A stretch of DNA of 64,000 nt from Ignavibacteriales bacterium (GCA_016709765.1 JADJMD010000013.1:558001-622000); one strand, 5' to 3'. Positions 33,778-43,589 are shown, numbered from the stretch's first letter. The notes: generated by a model not told the origin, from the letters alone. Translations and numbers: made by a program.

Positions 33778-36405
33778 CTATCCAAATATATTAAATTGTT
33801 TAAGTGCAAGTTTTAGATATTGAAATACAGAATTGTTTACTTCGTAGTAAAGCAAGAAAATAATTTTCACTATAAATATTGATAGTAAGCCGTAGAAATA
33901 TATTCCCCCGGGATTAACATCAAATATTACAGAAATACCTTTTAGAAGTCTGTAAAGAATCCAAAAAATAAATGCAATAAGAAATACGTACATATAAACA
34001 TTTCCAACGCCGGCATTTAATAATCGGTAAAGCACTATTCCAACAGGTATTAAAAGTACCACAGGTAGTAGCGCCCAAACTACAGTAAAGAATACGCTTG
34101 ATAGATAAACTCTTGTTCTAACAAAAAATGATGCTGCGGTAATAATGATTGTTAAAAGTATCATCCAGATTATACTTAAAACAAAAAGCCAAACTAATGA
34201 TGTTGTTGGGTTCCAAGCAAGATAACTGATACCTGAAATCAAGCCCGGGCTTCCAAAAGACAAAAGTATTTTTTCTACAAGCACATTGTTTTTAATGTAA
34301 TAAAACAGATTTGCAAAGATTAATGAAGTTACCAGAGCAACTATAATGGCCAGAAAAAGTGAATGATATGCAGAAATTATTCTTTGATCCCGAACATCAG
34401 CAAAAAAGTTATATGGACGAAGTAATGCACGTGAGGCATCTTCTCTAAATTTTCTTCCCGAATTTACAAGCACACCCATTAATAATGCAAGTATCAATCC
34501 TGTAATTATAAAAATCATTGGCGCATCATCTTTATCACTACCGATCGGTATGGTTACTTTTTCTGTATTTTTCATTCGTGCAGAAAGAACTTTGTAAGCA
34601 AGTCTATCCTGGCTTCTTTCTTCACTTACTAAACCAATGTTGTAAATGTTTTCATCTTTATATCCGCTAATAATTGACGGATAATCACCACGAATATCAA
34701 ACATTGTATTTGCAAAAAAACCGGCAAGTTGATTACTATAGTTAAAATTAAAAACATCATCAAAAAATTTAGCTTGTGCTTCGTAAGAAAATTTATTTAC
34801 ATAACCATCGGTTTGCCCAATGTTTACAGTATAAGTTGCTTCCCCAATAAATAGTTTTCCTTGGCCAACTGTTTGGATAAGATTGGAAATATCATTTTGT
34901 TTATCCGCCGGAGTGCTGTTTAAAAATTCGATTCCGCATAAATCGAGACTATCAATTTGTTGATATTCAAAATCAAAAAACGAAGCGTACGTTAAGATGT
35001 TTCTACTTTTCTTTACTTGCATTGAAAGATCACTTAACAATGCACGGTGAGCATCTGATTTAAATAAATACGATGAACCAAATCCAATTCCGCCTATTGC
35101 TGAAAAATTTTCGTATGCTTTTAATAAACTTGTAAGATAATTTTTACTGCGAACAACAAAAGTTTGTGAGCCTGCAAGTCCTTCGGGAAGATTAGCAATT
35201 GGAAGTTCAACAAAAGCAAACAAGCCGATCTGTTCACATAATCTTAATAAGTATGGAATTGGAAGCGATTTTGAAAATCTAACTGAATTAAATCCCGCTT
35301 GTTTAATCTTTTCTAAATCACTTTGCATTCTTTCGTAGGATGAAAGGCTACCGTATTGATAGAAAGATGGAATATAAGTTACGCCGTATAAATTAAAATT
35401 TTTACCGTTTAGCGTAAAACTTTTTTGCGATGACTCAAGAACAAATAATGCAATGCTTTGATCGTGTCTGTCAATCAATTGATCGCCGCGCCATAGTTCC
35501 AATCTTACAATATAATTTGCTGGATTATCTGGACTCCATAACGTTGGTGATGCTATTGTAACACTGTTTTTTATTTCAACTTGTTTATTCTGTTTTAAAA
35601 CAAAGTTATTATCACTAATGTTTGATCCTGAGCTTGTGCTTGAACCAGAACTTAAACTTGTCTTTCCATCCGGATAAAATATTTGTGTCCGCAAAGTAAA
35701 ATTTGTTTGTGTACCAAGAGTATCATTTACTTTTTTAAATTCTTTATTATCAATTACAGATTGAAAAGAAATAACAGCCTTGTTTGATTTAAAATCAAGT
35801 TCAGTTTTAAAAGTAAAATCCGAAATACTAACATTGGGAGTTAGATGAAGATAAACATCACGAATAACACCGCCTAAGTTCTTGGGAAATAAAAATCTTT
35901 GCTTAAGCGGAATTGTATTTTTTGAATCGAGCGAATAGGATAGTTTTACAGAAACTATGTTGTCTTTATCTGATTTTAAAATATCGCGAGGAAGTAAAAC
36001 TGTGAATGGAAATTCGCCGCCCGGATGACGATAGATGATTACTTTGTTTACAGAAATATCCGCGGAATAATTTAATCCAAAAAAGACAATAGAAATTTTT
36101 TGATTGTTTAATTGTTCGTTTGTGAGAGAAAATTTTTTTTCAAAAATAAACTCACCCTTACCTTCAAAAATTGATGGAACGTGAATGTTGACTTTTTCTT
36201 TTTTCTCATCATCAGAAGGATAAACTTTCCAATTTCCATTTAATGAAATTACATCACGGGTATTTGTAATATCAAAAAAAAGTTGATCAGATGTATTTAT
36301 TTTATAATTCGGAAGATCTCTAAAAATAACCTGTGAAAAAGTTGTCTGTGAGAAAACTATTGCGATTACGAATAGATTGTAAAGTAAACTTTTGAGGGAA
36401 ATCAT
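33778..36405 (-). CDS. GH2-like glycosidase fold fused to C-terminal membrane domain
   Basis: 875 residues. After signal peptide LLYNLFVIAIVFSQTTFSQ, residues ~35-190 form a GH2 sugar-binding-like jelly roll (SLNGNWKVYPSDD, VHVPSIFEG-like), ~200-330 an Ig-like domain (WSPDNPANYIVRLEL) and ~335-610 a TIM barrel (FNLYGVTYIPSFYQYG, GFNSVRFSKSLPIPYLLRLCEQ). The usual Asn-Glu acid/base motif appears absent: the corresponding strand reads GGIGFGSSYL. A nucleophile-like Glu is kept in FIGEATYTV. Residues ~640-875 carry at least six membrane segments resembling a Yip1-type domain. Catalysis is doubtful; a cell-envelope role is inferred. It has its own Bacteroidota-type promoter and is followed by smc after 6 bp. 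Confidence 0.8.
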   Translation of the reverse strand: MISLKSLLYNLFVIAIVFSQTTFSQVIFRDLPNYKINTSDQLFFDITNTRDVISLNGNWKVYPSDDEKKEKVNIHVPSIFEGKGEFIFEKKFSLTNEQLNNQKISIVFFGLNYSADISVNKVIIYRHPGGEFPFTVLLPRDILKSDKDNIVSVKLSYSLDSKNTIPLKQRFLFPKNLGGVIRDVYLHLTPNVSISDFTFKTELDFKSNKAVISFQSVIDNKEFKKVNDTLGTQTNFTLRTQIFYPDGKTSLSSGSSTSSGSNISDNNFVLKQNKQVEIKNSVTIASPTLWSPDNPANYIVRLELWRGDQLIDRHDQSIALFVLESSQKSFTLNGKNFNLYGVTYIPSFYQYGSLSSYERMQSDLEKIKQAGFNSVRFSKSLPIPYLLRLCEQIGLFAFVELPIANLPEGLAGSQTFVVRSKNYLTSLLKAYENFSAIGGIGFGSSYLFKSDAHRALLSDLSMQVKKSRNILTYASFFDFEYQQIDSLDLCGIEFLNSTPADKQNDISNLIQTVGQGKLFIGEATYTVNIGQTDGYVNKFSYEAQAKFFDDVFNFNYSNQLAGFFANTMFDIRGDYPSIISGYKDENIYNIGLVSEERSQDRLAYKVLSARMKNTEKVTIPIGSDKDDAPMIFIITGLILALLMGVLVNSGRKFREDASRALLRPYNFFADVRDQRIISAYHSLFLAIIVALVTSLIFANLFYYIKNNVLVEKILLSFGSPGLISGISYLAWNPTTSLVWLFVLSIIWMILLTIIITAASFFVRTRVYLSSVFFTVVWALLPVVLLIPVGIVLYRLLNAGVGNVYMYVFLIAFIFWILYRLLKGISVIFDVNPGGIYFYGLLSIFIVKIIFLLYYEVNNSVFQYLKLALKQFNIFG

Positions 36406-36437
36406 TCTTTGCTAAAAAACTCCTGAAAAATAAGCTA

Positions 36438-36468
36438 CAAATATAACCTCAAATCGAAGGGATTGCAA
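36438..36468 (-). promoter_or_regulatory. Bacteroidota-type promoter for the GH2-like gene and smc
   Basis: On the minus strand TTG (36468-36466) is followed after 20 nt by TATATTTG (36445-36438), a perfect TAnnTTTG -7 box. Transcription would start near 36432, 27 nt before the ATG at 36405. Confidence 0.7.
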
Positions 36469-36475
36469 TGAATGG

Positions 36476-36507
36476 AAAGCCCGATTTAAGCTAATAATCG
36501 GGCTTTT
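36476..36507 (-). terminator. Terminator downstream of tpiA
   Basis: AAAGCCCGATT (36476-36486) and AATCGGGCTTT (36496-36506) form an 11-bp stem with a 9-nt loop 19 bp beyond the tpiA stop. The A-run on one side and T-run on the other fit rho-independent termination for the leftward tpiA transcript. Confidence 0.88.
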
Positions 36508-36525
36508 GAAAAGAAAATAAATATT

Positions 36526-37281
36526 TTATGCGCCTTTTATTATTCCTATAAAAGAATCTGCTTTTAAGCAGGCACCACCAACCAAAGCACCATCAATATC
36601 TTTTTGTGAAATTAGTTCTTTAGCATTGTCCGGTTTTACGCTTCCGCCGTATTGAATTACTAAATCGTTTGCAATCTCCAGGCTGTAATCTATCTCAATC
36701 AAATCACGAATAAATTCGTGAACTTCTTGTGCTTGTGCAGGACTTGCAGTTTTTCCCGTGCCGATAGCCCAAACTGGTTCATAGGCAAGAATAATATTTT
36801 TCATATCAACAGCAAAAATTCCATTTAATCCTTTTAATATTTGTCGTTTAACAACATCGTTAGTTGTTCCGTTTTCTCTTTCTTCGAGAAGTTCTCCTAT
36901 ACAGAAAATTGGTTTCAATCCCGCAGCCAATGCTTTTTTGATTTTCCTATTAATCACTTCATCCGTTTCGCCAAAAATGTGTCTGCGCTCAGAGTGACCT
37001 AGTATTACATATTCACATCCAGCTGATTTTAACATTGAGGCAGAAATTTCCCCTGTGAACGCGCCATTTTCTTCAAAGTGCATGTTTTGCGCTCCGAGTT
37101 TAATTTGGCTTCCACTCACAAGTTTTGATGCTTCTGATAAAGAAGTGAAAGGCGGGCAAACAATTACATCACAATTTGGTTTTTCATTATTCAAAAGATT
37201 TTTTAATTCAACGATAAGTTTTTCTGATTCCTTTAAATCGTTGTTCATTTTCCAGTTGCCGGCAATAACAGTATTTCGCAT
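36526..37281 (-). CDS. tpiA: Triose-phosphate isomerase
   Basis: 251 residues, standard TIM length. It interconverts dihydroxyacetone phosphate and glyceraldehyde 3-phosphate. Active-site residues are all visible: Asn/Lys in GNWKMN, catalytic His in YVILGHSERR, catalytic Glu in AYEPVWAIGTGKTA, and the phosphate loop YGGSVKPDN and GALVGGA. A good ribosome site (AGAGGAC) is 4 nt before the ATG at 37281. It appears monocistronic, with a promoter at 37314-37344 and a terminator at 36476-36507. Confidence 0.98.
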   Translation of the reverse strand: MRNTVIAGNWKMNNDLKESEKLIVELKNLLNNEKPNCDVIVCPPFTSLSEASKLVSGSQIKLGAQNMHFEENGAFTGEISASMLKSAGCEYVILGHSERRHIFGETDEVINRKIKKALAAGLKPIFCIGELLEERENGTTNDVVKRQILKGLNGIFAVDMKNIILAYEPVWAIGTGKTASPAQAQEVHEFIRDLIEIDYSLEIANDLVIQYGGSVKPDNAKELISQKDIDGALVGGACLKADSFIGIIKGA

Positions 37282-37313
37282 TTTGTCCTCTAAGGTTTAA
37301 TAAAATTTCTTTG

Positions 37314-37344
37314 TAAAATTACGTAAGAAATAAAGTTGATACAA
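37314..37344 (-). promoter_or_regulatory. Candidate promoter of tpiA
   Basis: Minus-strand TTG (37344-37342), 20 nt, then TAATTTTA (37321-37314), 7 of 8 to TAnnTTTG. The predicted start near 37308 leaves a ~27-nt leader with an AGAGGA ribosome site. Confidence 0.45.
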
Positions 37345-37382
37345 TCTACTATTGTGATATTTAAAACCTATTATTTATAGAG

Positions 37383-37460
37383 AGTCATTCCGTACGAGTC
37401 TTCTAGTTAGAAATCTTTTCTCTTATAAAATCCAGATTTCTCCCTGCAGTCGAAATGACT
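37383..37460. repeat. GTCATTCC-type intergenic inverted repeat
   Basis: Outer arms AGTCATTCCG (37383-37392) and CGAAATGACT (37451-37460) pair with one mismatch. It lies between the divergent tpiA and MFS genes. The inner sequence has diverged from the element at 30089-30159. Confidence 0.6.
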
Positions 37461-37497
37461 ATCTGATTTTAATTTATTTGAATCTATTTTTACTCTA

Positions 37498-38661
37498 ATG
37501 AAAACTAAAATATCTAAACAAGTTTTTATTTTGGGGATGGTAAGTTTGTTTACAGACGTTGCAAGCGAAATGCTTTATCCTGTTACTCCTATTTTCTTAA
37601 CAGCGGTTTTAGGCTCATCAATGGCTGTTGTAGGCGTTATTGAAGGGATTGCAGAAGTTACAGCTGGATTGTTAAAGGGATATTTTGGAAACCTTTCTGA
37701 TAAAGTTGGTAAGCGATCTATATTTGTTGTTTTGGGTTATGGAATTTCTGCACTCTCAAAACCATTGCCCGGAATTTTTCAAAACATTCCTATTGTTTTA
37801 ACATCTCGAATTTCAGATAGAGTTGGTAAAGGAATTAGAACAGCTCCGCGTGATGCACTGCTTGCAAGTTACAGCGATGGAAATTCCGGTGCAGTTTTTG
37901 GATTTCATCGTGCAATGGATACGCTTGGGGCAGCAATTGGCCCTGTGATTGCACTTATACTTTTATATTACTTTCCAAATAATTTTCAGTTAATATTTTT
38001 AGTTGCGTTTGTTCCATCTGTAATTGCAGTTGCATTTACACTGCTGGTGAAAGACAAACCAAATTCCATAGAATCAAAAGGCAAAATAAATTATTTAGAG
38101 TTTTGGAAATCTGCACCGAAGGAATACAAAAAAATATTATTACTTATCACAACATTTTCTTTAGTAAACAGCAGTGATGTTTTTTTAATTTTAAAATCAA
38201 AAGACATTTCCCAATCAAGTTCGCTGGCGATTTTTGGATATGTTTTTTACAACCTCATTTACGCTGCCGCTTCATATCCATTCGGCGGATTATCAGACAA
38301 ACTCGGTAAACAAAAAGTTTTTTCATTCGGTCTCATAATTTTTTCAGCAGTTTACTTTGGATTTGCTTTAGCACCAAATATTAATTTCATCTGGGTTTTA
38401 TTTGCCATGTATGGAATTTATGCTGCATCAACAGAAGGGGTTTCTAAAGCATGGATTTCCGATTTAATTCCAAACGAACAACGTGGATCCGCAATTGGTT
38501 TGCTTACAATGCTTTCCAGCTTTGCAATTATGTTTGGCTCTTTTTTAACAGGAATTTTGTGGGATAAATTTGGTTCACAAACTCCATTTCTAATCTCTGC
38601 AATTATAAGCCTAATAATTTCTATAATAATCTTAATCGAATTCCGCAAAAAGCGAAGCTAA
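37498..38661 (+). CDS. MFS transporter
   Basis: A 387-residue inner membrane transporter with about 11-12 hydrophobic segments. The major-facilitator loop motif appears as GNLSDKVGKRSIF after TM2 and again as GGLSDKLGKQKVF in the second half. The opening LGMVSLFTDVASEMLYPVTPIFL is typical of a bacterial MFS group that includes putative drug or tetracycline-type exporters. The substrate cannot be predicted. It stands alone between an inverted-repeat element and queC (100 bp). Confidence 0.93.
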   Translation: MKTKISKQVFILGMVSLFTDVASEMLYPVTPIFLTAVLGSSMAVVGVIEGIAEVTAGLLKGYFGNLSDKVGKRSIFVVLGYGISALSKPLPGIFQNIPIVLTSRISDRVGKGIRTAPRDALLASYSDGNSGAVFGFHRAMDTLGAAIGPVIALILLYYFPNNFQLIFLVAFVPSVIAVAFTLLVKDKPNSIESKGKINYLEFWKSAPKEYKKILLLITTFSLVNSSDVFLILKSKDISQSSSLAIFGYVFYNLIYAAASYPFGGLSDKLGKQKVFSFGLIIFSAVYFGFALAPNINFIWVLFAMYGIYAASTEGVSKAWISDLIPNEQRGSAIGLLTMLSSFAIMFGSFLTGILWDKFGSQTPFLISAIISLIISIIILIEFRKKRS

Positions 38662-38761
38662 AATTTCTGTTTTTGAATTTGGACTTTAGATTTTTGAATT
38701 CTGAATCGTTTCTCTTTTTAGTATTTTAACACAAAGATTTTCAAACATAAAACTATCATTT

Positions 38762-39454
38762 ATGCAATCATCTAAAAAAAATATTGCTGTTATTGCCGTT
38801 AGCGGAGGAATGGATAGCTGCGTTACTGCTGCAATTGCAAATCTTGATTATGAAATTGCCTTCGCTCATATCAATTATGGTCAAAGAACTGTCAATAGAG
38901 AATTAAAATCATTTAATGATATTGCCGATCACTATAGGGTTAAGAAGAGATTAATAATCGATTATACGCATCTTTCAAAAATCGGCGGCTCATCTCTTAC
39001 AGATAAAAATATTGAAGTATCAAAAGCTGATTTAAATAATCAGGAAATTCCATCTTCATATGTTCCATTTAGAAATGCAAACATACTTTCGGCTTGTGTA
39101 AGCTGGGCAGAAGTATTAAGAGCAAGCACAGTATTTATCGGAGCAGTTTATGAGGATTCATCCGGTTATCCTGATTGCAGACCGGATTTTTTTTCCGCTT
39201 ACGAAAAAATGATGGATCTTGGAACCAGGCCTGAAACTAAAATTAAAATTGTTACCCCAATTATAAACTTATCTAAAGCAGAAATTGTTAAAAAAGGAAT
39301 TGAACTTGACGCTCCGCTACATTTAACTTGGAGTTGCTACCAAAATGAAAATGAAGCTTGCGGTGTTTGTGATAGCTGTGCCTTGCGTTTACGCGGCTTT
39401 ATACAAGCTGGATTTGAAGACACGATTAAGTATAAAATTAAACCTAAGTATTGA
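38762..39454 (+). CDS. queC: 7-cyano-7-deazaguanine synthase
   Basis: A 230-residue QueC that converts 7-carboxy-7-deazaguanine to preQ0 with ATP and ammonia. The PP-loop is VSGGMDSCV at the N-terminus. Family landmarks are AHINYGQRT, YVPFRNANILSA, YPDCRPDFF and PIINLSKAEIV. The C-terminal zinc site is WSCYQNENEACGVCDSCALR, with all four Cys. It is 54 bp upstream of queF, separated by a half-copy of the GTCATTCC element. It works with queF here and queA at 19.9 kb. Confidence 0.96.
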   Translation: MQSSKKNIAVIAVSGGMDSCVTAAIANLDYEIAFAHINYGQRTVNRELKSFNDIADHYRVKKRLIIDYTHLSKIGGSSLTDKNIEVSKADLNNQEIPSSYVPFRNANILSACVSWAEVLRASTVFIGAVYEDSSGYPDCRPDFFSAYEKMMDLGTRPETKIKIVTPIINLSKAEIVKKGIELDAPLHLTWSCYQNENEACGVCDSCALRLRGFIQAGFEDTIKYKIKPKY

Positions 39455-39464
39455 TATTATCTGA

Positions 39465-39489
39465 AGTCATTCCTACGAAAATGGGATCT
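39465..39489. repeat. Half-copy of the GTCATTCC element
   Basis: AGTCATTCCTACGAAAATGG, ending GATCT, closely resembles the left half of the element at 30089-30159 (GTCATTCCCGTAAGAACGGG, then GATCT). It sits in the queC-queF gap. No inverted partner follows. Confidence 0.6.
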
Positions 39490-39508
39490 AAAAAAACAAA
39501 GAGGAAAA

Positions 39509-39910
39509 ATGAACGACAAAATTAAACTGTTAGAAACTTTTGAAAATAAATATCCAAACAGAGATTATACTGTCACTCACATTGCACCGGAGTTTACATC
39601 TCTTTGCCCAAAAACCGGGCAACCGGATTTTGCAACTATCACACTGGAATATATCCCGGGTAATCTTTGTGTGGAATTAAAATCTTACAAATTTTATCTT
39701 CAATCTTATCGTAATGATGGGATATTTTTTGAAAGTGTTACAAATAAAATTCTTGATGATCTTGTTGAAGTTACACAACCAAGATATATGAAAATTACTG
39801 CAGAGTTTAATACTCGCGGCGGAATTTCTTCTGTAATTGAAGCAGAGTACGAAGACGAAGATTATTGGGATTTTGATGATGAAGAAGATTTAGAAAATCA
39901 TTTTAACTAA
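39509..39910 (+). CDS. queF: NADPH-dependent 7-cyano-7-deazaguanine reductase
   Basis: A 133-residue type I (short, unimodular) QueF that reduces preQ0 to preQ1. The catalytic Cys is in FTSLCPKTGQPDFA, and the QueF motif is ELKSYKFYLQSYRN. The conserved Asp and His region follows (FFESVTNKILDDL). The C-terminal tail is highly acidic (EAEYEDEDYWDFDDEEDLEN), beyond the enzyme core. A ribosome site (GAGGAA) is 5 nt before the ATG. It is 11 bp upstream of glnD. Confidence 0.97.
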   Translation: MNDKIKLLETFENKYPNRDYTVTHIAPEFTSLCPKTGQPDFATITLEYIPGNLCVELKSYKFYLQSYRNDGIFFESVTNKILDDLVEVTQPRYMKITAEFNTRGGISSVIEAEYEDEDYWDFDDEEDLENHFN

Positions 39911-39921
39911 ACATAAAGTAA

Positions 39922-42495
39922 ATGAAGCGCCTGTTAGATATTAAAAAAGGATTTCTTAAAGATAGAGAAACTCTATTTACAGATTATAACGGCAAAACGG
40001 ATGCGTTTGTTTTCAGCAAAAACTACAGCGTGCTGATTGAAGATACTATCAGAATAATTCTTGCTGATAAAAAAATTTCTTTTGTACTAGCTTCTGCTGG
40101 CAGTTTTAGTCGGCGCGAGCTTTCTCCTTTTTCTGATATTGATTTGATGATTATTTCTGAATCAATTGAAAAGGACAGTACGGAAATATCAGAACTAATT
40201 ACAAATCTTTGGGATGGTGGAATTGAAGCATCGCACACTGTGCGCGAACTAAGCGACATAAAAAAATTCCTAACTTCCGATTTACATGCGTTTACCCAAT
40301 TTTTTGAAACAAGATTTATTAGCGGCGATTTAAAACTTTACAACAAATGGAATACTGAACTTATAAACTACATAGATGATAAATCAAAAAAATTGTTAAT
40401 GACAGATTTTGTTGAAGATGTAAGACAGCGCCATGAAAAATACGGTGATTCAGCTAAGATGCTTGAACCAAATGTTAAAATGTCCGCAGGCGGTCTGCGT
40501 GATTTTCAATCAATTGAATGGATGATGATGGTTGGCAGCAAGCAATTGTTAAAATCGCAGCACGAACTTACGCAAGCAGAAATTTTTGTCAACTACATAA
40601 GAAGCAATAATCTTGCAACTGCCGCTGAGTGCAAGCGATTGATCGAAAGTTATAATTTAGTTTTGTCTATTCGTCATCTTCTTCACATCACAACAAAATC
40701 TAAAACGGATAGATTTGAATTTTCAAATCAGATAAAACTTGCTCCTATTTTTGGATATGCTGAAAATGATTTGCAAAGTTTTATGAAAAATTATTTTGCT
40801 TCAACAAATATAATTTTTCGTTTTAGTCATTCTATAATAAAAAAATATAAAGTTGAGTACGTAAACCCCGTACCAGATTCTCTTTCATATGATTTAGATG
40901 CTGACTTTTATATAAAAAACAAAGTTATCTTTTTAAAAAAGAAAGATGAGTTAACTCTTTCAGATATTTTTAGAGTATTTTATTACAGAGCATTCCACAA
41001 CGCTGGTTTCGATGATAAACTTAGAACGCAAATAATTGATGCAACAGAAATTTCTTTAGAAAATAATTGGGCGCAGTCTGATTCATCAGTTTTTTTTAGA
41101 GAGATTCTAAAATTACCTCGCAACGTTGGTGCAACTTTATCAGTGATGAATGAGCTTGGCGTTCTTGGTGCATTTCTGCCTGAGTTTGGAGACTTAAACG
41201 GATTTATGCAACATGGTGTTTATCACTGTTACACAGCAGATGAACATACTTTAATTACAATTAAAAATTTAGAAAAACTTTACAATCAAAGTACTGCTTA
41301 CGGAAAAATTTATAACACTATAAAGAACAAAGAGATTTTAAATCTTGCATTGCTTCTGCATGATATTGCAAAACCGATTGATATTTCAGGTCACGAAATT
41401 ATCGGTGAAGAAATGACTTCATCAATTATGATAAGACTGGGATATGATGAAAATGAAATTGATAAAGTTTGTTTCTTAGTTAAAAATCATTTGATGATGG
41501 AGCAAATTGCTTTTAGAAGAAATCTTAACGATCCTGAAACACTTAATAATTTTTCTGTAAGATTTGGTTCGGTGGAAGAATTGGATTTGCTTTATCTAAT
41601 AACTTATGCGGATCTTTCTGCTGTGAATGCTGCTGTTTGGACTTCGTGGAAAGCTGAACTTCTCTCTGAGCTTTATAGAAAAAGCAGAGCAATGATTCAA
41701 GATAAAATTTCCGGTGAAGACCTTCTCTATTCAACAATTTATTCCATCCCAAAAGATATTTCAAAATATTCCGATAAGATTAATGAAACTCATGTGCAAG
41801 ACCATTTTGAATCATTGCACGATGATTTAAGGTATGCCAATCATTTTACAGATGAAGAAATTATATCGCACGTAGAAGAAATTGAAAAAGGCGACAGTGT
41901 TTCTGTACTGTTTAAAGAACTAATTGATTTTACAAATGTTACTGTAATTACAAAAGATTTTCCCTCATTACTTTCTAAACTTTGCGGCGTGCTCGCAATA
42001 AATGATGCAAATATCCACTCGGCAAATATATTTACTCGTAAAGATGGGATTGTAATTGATACCTTTCTTGTAACTGATTTTAGGACTCACAAACGAGTAG
42101 ATGAAACAAAGTATTCTAAAATTAAAGAAGATTTTTATTCTGTTATAAATGGATTTTTACAATTGCATGTAGAAGTTGCAAAATTAAAGTCACGCTGGTG
42201 GAGAATTGAAAATAAATTATTTAAACGAAGTGGGCAGATAAAAATCTCTTTTGAAAAACACGACCGCTACACAATTATTGATGTGCATTCAGCCGATAGA
42301 TTAGGATTTTTGTATCACGTAACAAATAAAATGAATGAACTTGGTTTGATAATTTACTTTGCAAAAATATCTACAAAGGGTGATGACATTGTGGATTCGT
42401 TTTACGTGTTGGATAGAAACGGCAGCAAAGTAAAACAAAATGATTACAATTTTATTATGTCAGAATTAACTGAAACTATAACACAAATATTGTAG
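39922..42495 (+). CDS. glnD: PII uridylyltransferase / uridylyl-removing enzyme
   Basis: 857 residues with the complete GlnD layout. The nucleotidyltransferase domain has GSFSRRELSPFSDIDLMI near 60-78. A helical DUF294-like segment contains EPNVKMSAGGLRDFQSIEWM. The HD domain at ~430-560 has LALLLHDIAKP. Two C-terminal ACT domains begin near 680 (VITKDFPSLLSKLCGVLA) and 785 (IIDVHSADRLGFLYHVTNKM). It senses glutamine and modifies PII. No glnB or glnK is in the window. It is 11 bp after queF, so it probably shares the transcript. Confidence 0.96.
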   Translation: MKRLLDIKKGFLKDRETLFTDYNGKTDAFVFSKNYSVLIEDTIRIILADKKISFVLASAGSFSRRELSPFSDIDLMIISESIEKDSTEISELITNLWDGGIEASHTVRELSDIKKFLTSDLHAFTQFFETRFISGDLKLYNKWNTELINYIDDKSKKLLMTDFVEDVRQRHEKYGDSAKMLEPNVKMSAGGLRDFQSIEWMMMVGSKQLLKSQHELTQAEIFVNYIRSNNLATAAECKRLIESYNLVLSIRHLLHITTKSKTDRFEFSNQIKLAPIFGYAENDLQSFMKNYFASTNIIFRFSHSIIKKYKVEYVNPVPDSLSYDLDADFYIKNKVIFLKKKDELTLSDIFRVFYYRAFHNAGFDDKLRTQIIDATEISLENNWAQSDSSVFFREILKLPRNVGATLSVMNELGVLGAFLPEFGDLNGFMQHGVYHCYTADEHTLITIKNLEKLYNQSTAYGKIYNTIKNKEILNLALLLHDIAKPIDISGHEIIGEEMTSSIMIRLGYDENEIDKVCFLVKNHLMMEQIAFRRNLNDPETLNNFSVRFGSVEELDLLYLITYADLSAVNAAVWTSWKAELLSELYRKSRAMIQDKISGEDLLYSTIYSIPKDISKYSDKINETHVQDHFESLHDDLRYANHFTDEEIISHVEEIEKGDSVSVLFKELIDFTNVTVITKDFPSLLSKLCGVLAINDANIHSANIFTRKDGIVIDTFLVTDFRTHKRVDETKYSKIKEDFYSVINGFLQLHVEVAKLKSRWWRIENKLFKRSGQIKISFEKHDRYTIIDVHSADRLGFLYHVTNKMNELGLIIYFAKISTKGDDIVDSFYVLDRNGSKVKQNDYNFIMSELTETITQIL

Positions 42496-42511
42496 GTACA
42501 AATTGAATTTT

Positions 42512-43330
42512 ATGGAAAAAGAAAAGCCAATCGGAGTTTTTGATTCGGGTATTGGTGGTTTAACTGTAGTAAAAAGATTAGCCTCTGTTCTTCCAAAAGA
42601 AAGCATAGTTTATTTTGGCGATACAGCTCGTGTACCTTATGGTTCAAAATCAAACGACACTGTGATAGATTACTCAATACAGGATTCGAATTTTTTACTT
42701 AAAAAAAATGTTAAAGCCGTTGTGGTTGCTTGTAACACAGCCTCATCAATTGCAATTCCTGAACTTAGAAAAAAGTTTTCTGTACCAGTAATTGGTGTAA
42801 TATTACCGGGTTCAGATATGGCTTACAAAGAAACGCGAAATGGAAGAATTGGTGTAATCGGAACTCGTGCAACCATAAATAATAATGCTTACTCAAATGC
42901 AATTAAAGAAATTGATAGCCAAATAGAAGTATTTGAAAAAGCTTGTCCATTATTCGTTCCAATAGCAGAAGAAGGCTGGACTCATCATCGTGCAACTTAT
43001 GAGATTGCTGAAGAATATTTAAAAGAATTAAGAGAACAAAATATCGATACCTTAGTTTTAGGATGTACTCATTATCCAATACTTGCTGATGTAATTCAAG
43101 AAGTTATTGGCAAAGAGGTTAAGTTAATAGATTCCGGAATTGCAACCGCAGAAGTTGTTAGAAACGAGATTGCCAGAATAGGATTAGAAACAAACTCAGC
43201 AGCGCTTGGTAATTTAGATGTTTATGTAAGTGATATTCCAACAACATTTAAGCAAGTTGCAGAATTGTTTCTTGGCAAGAAAATTAGCGATGTTGTTAAG
43301 GTTGATATAGAAGAATTACATAAGTTATAA
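42512..43330 (+). CDS. murI: Glutamate racemase
   Basis: About 272 residues from the ATG at 42512; a TTG at 42503 is also in frame. MurI makes D-glutamate for peptidoglycan. The two catalytic Cys are in VVACNTASS and VLGCTHYP, with FDSGIGGLTV and FGDTARVPYGSK near the N-terminus. Length is typical. It is 16 bp after glnD and is followed within 1 bp by a small unknown gene. Confidence 0.97.
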   Translation: MEKEKPIGVFDSGIGGLTVVKRLASVLPKESIVYFGDTARVPYGSKSNDTVIDYSIQDSNFLLKKNVKAVVVACNTASSIAIPELRKKFSVPVIGVILPGSDMAYKETRNGRIGVIGTRATINNNAYSNAIKEIDSQIEVFEKACPLFVPIAEEGWTHHRATYEIAEEYLKELREQNIDTLVLGCTHYPILADVIQEVIGKEVKLIDSGIATAEVVRNEIARIGLETNSAALGNLDVYVSDIPTTFKQVAELFLGKKISDVVKVDIEELHKL

Positions 43331-43331
43331 A

Positions 43332-43589
43332 ATGAATAACCAATTAAAACCACGTTTAGATTTACGAATTGAAGATTTGAAAAATGATTTTGTGCTAATC
43401 GCAAAAAAGAAAAAAGATGATGAATGGAAGCGAGATCATTTTAGATATACTTTTACGGTACATGCACAAAGAATTTATGAAATGTTGAACACATCAATTA
43501 CTCAAACCCCACCTGCAGAAATTAAAGCATCTACAAAAAAGGAAATTACTTTACTAAGAGATTACTTGAACTCCATGCTTGACAACTAA
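43332..43589 (+). CDS. Small protein of unknown function after murI
   Basis: 85 residues, highly charged and mostly helical by eye, with no signal peptide, membrane segment or Cys. It begins 1 bp after the murI stop with an ATG, so it is probably translationally coupled. A basic stretch (IAKKKKDDEWKRDHFRY) sits at 24-40. I do not recognise the family. It ends 4 bp from the convergent asparaginase stop. Confidence 0.65.
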   Translation: MNNQLKPRLDLRIEDLKNDFVLIAKKKKDDEWKRDHFRYTFTVHAQRIYEMLNTSITQTPPAEIKASTKKEITLLRDYLNSMLDN

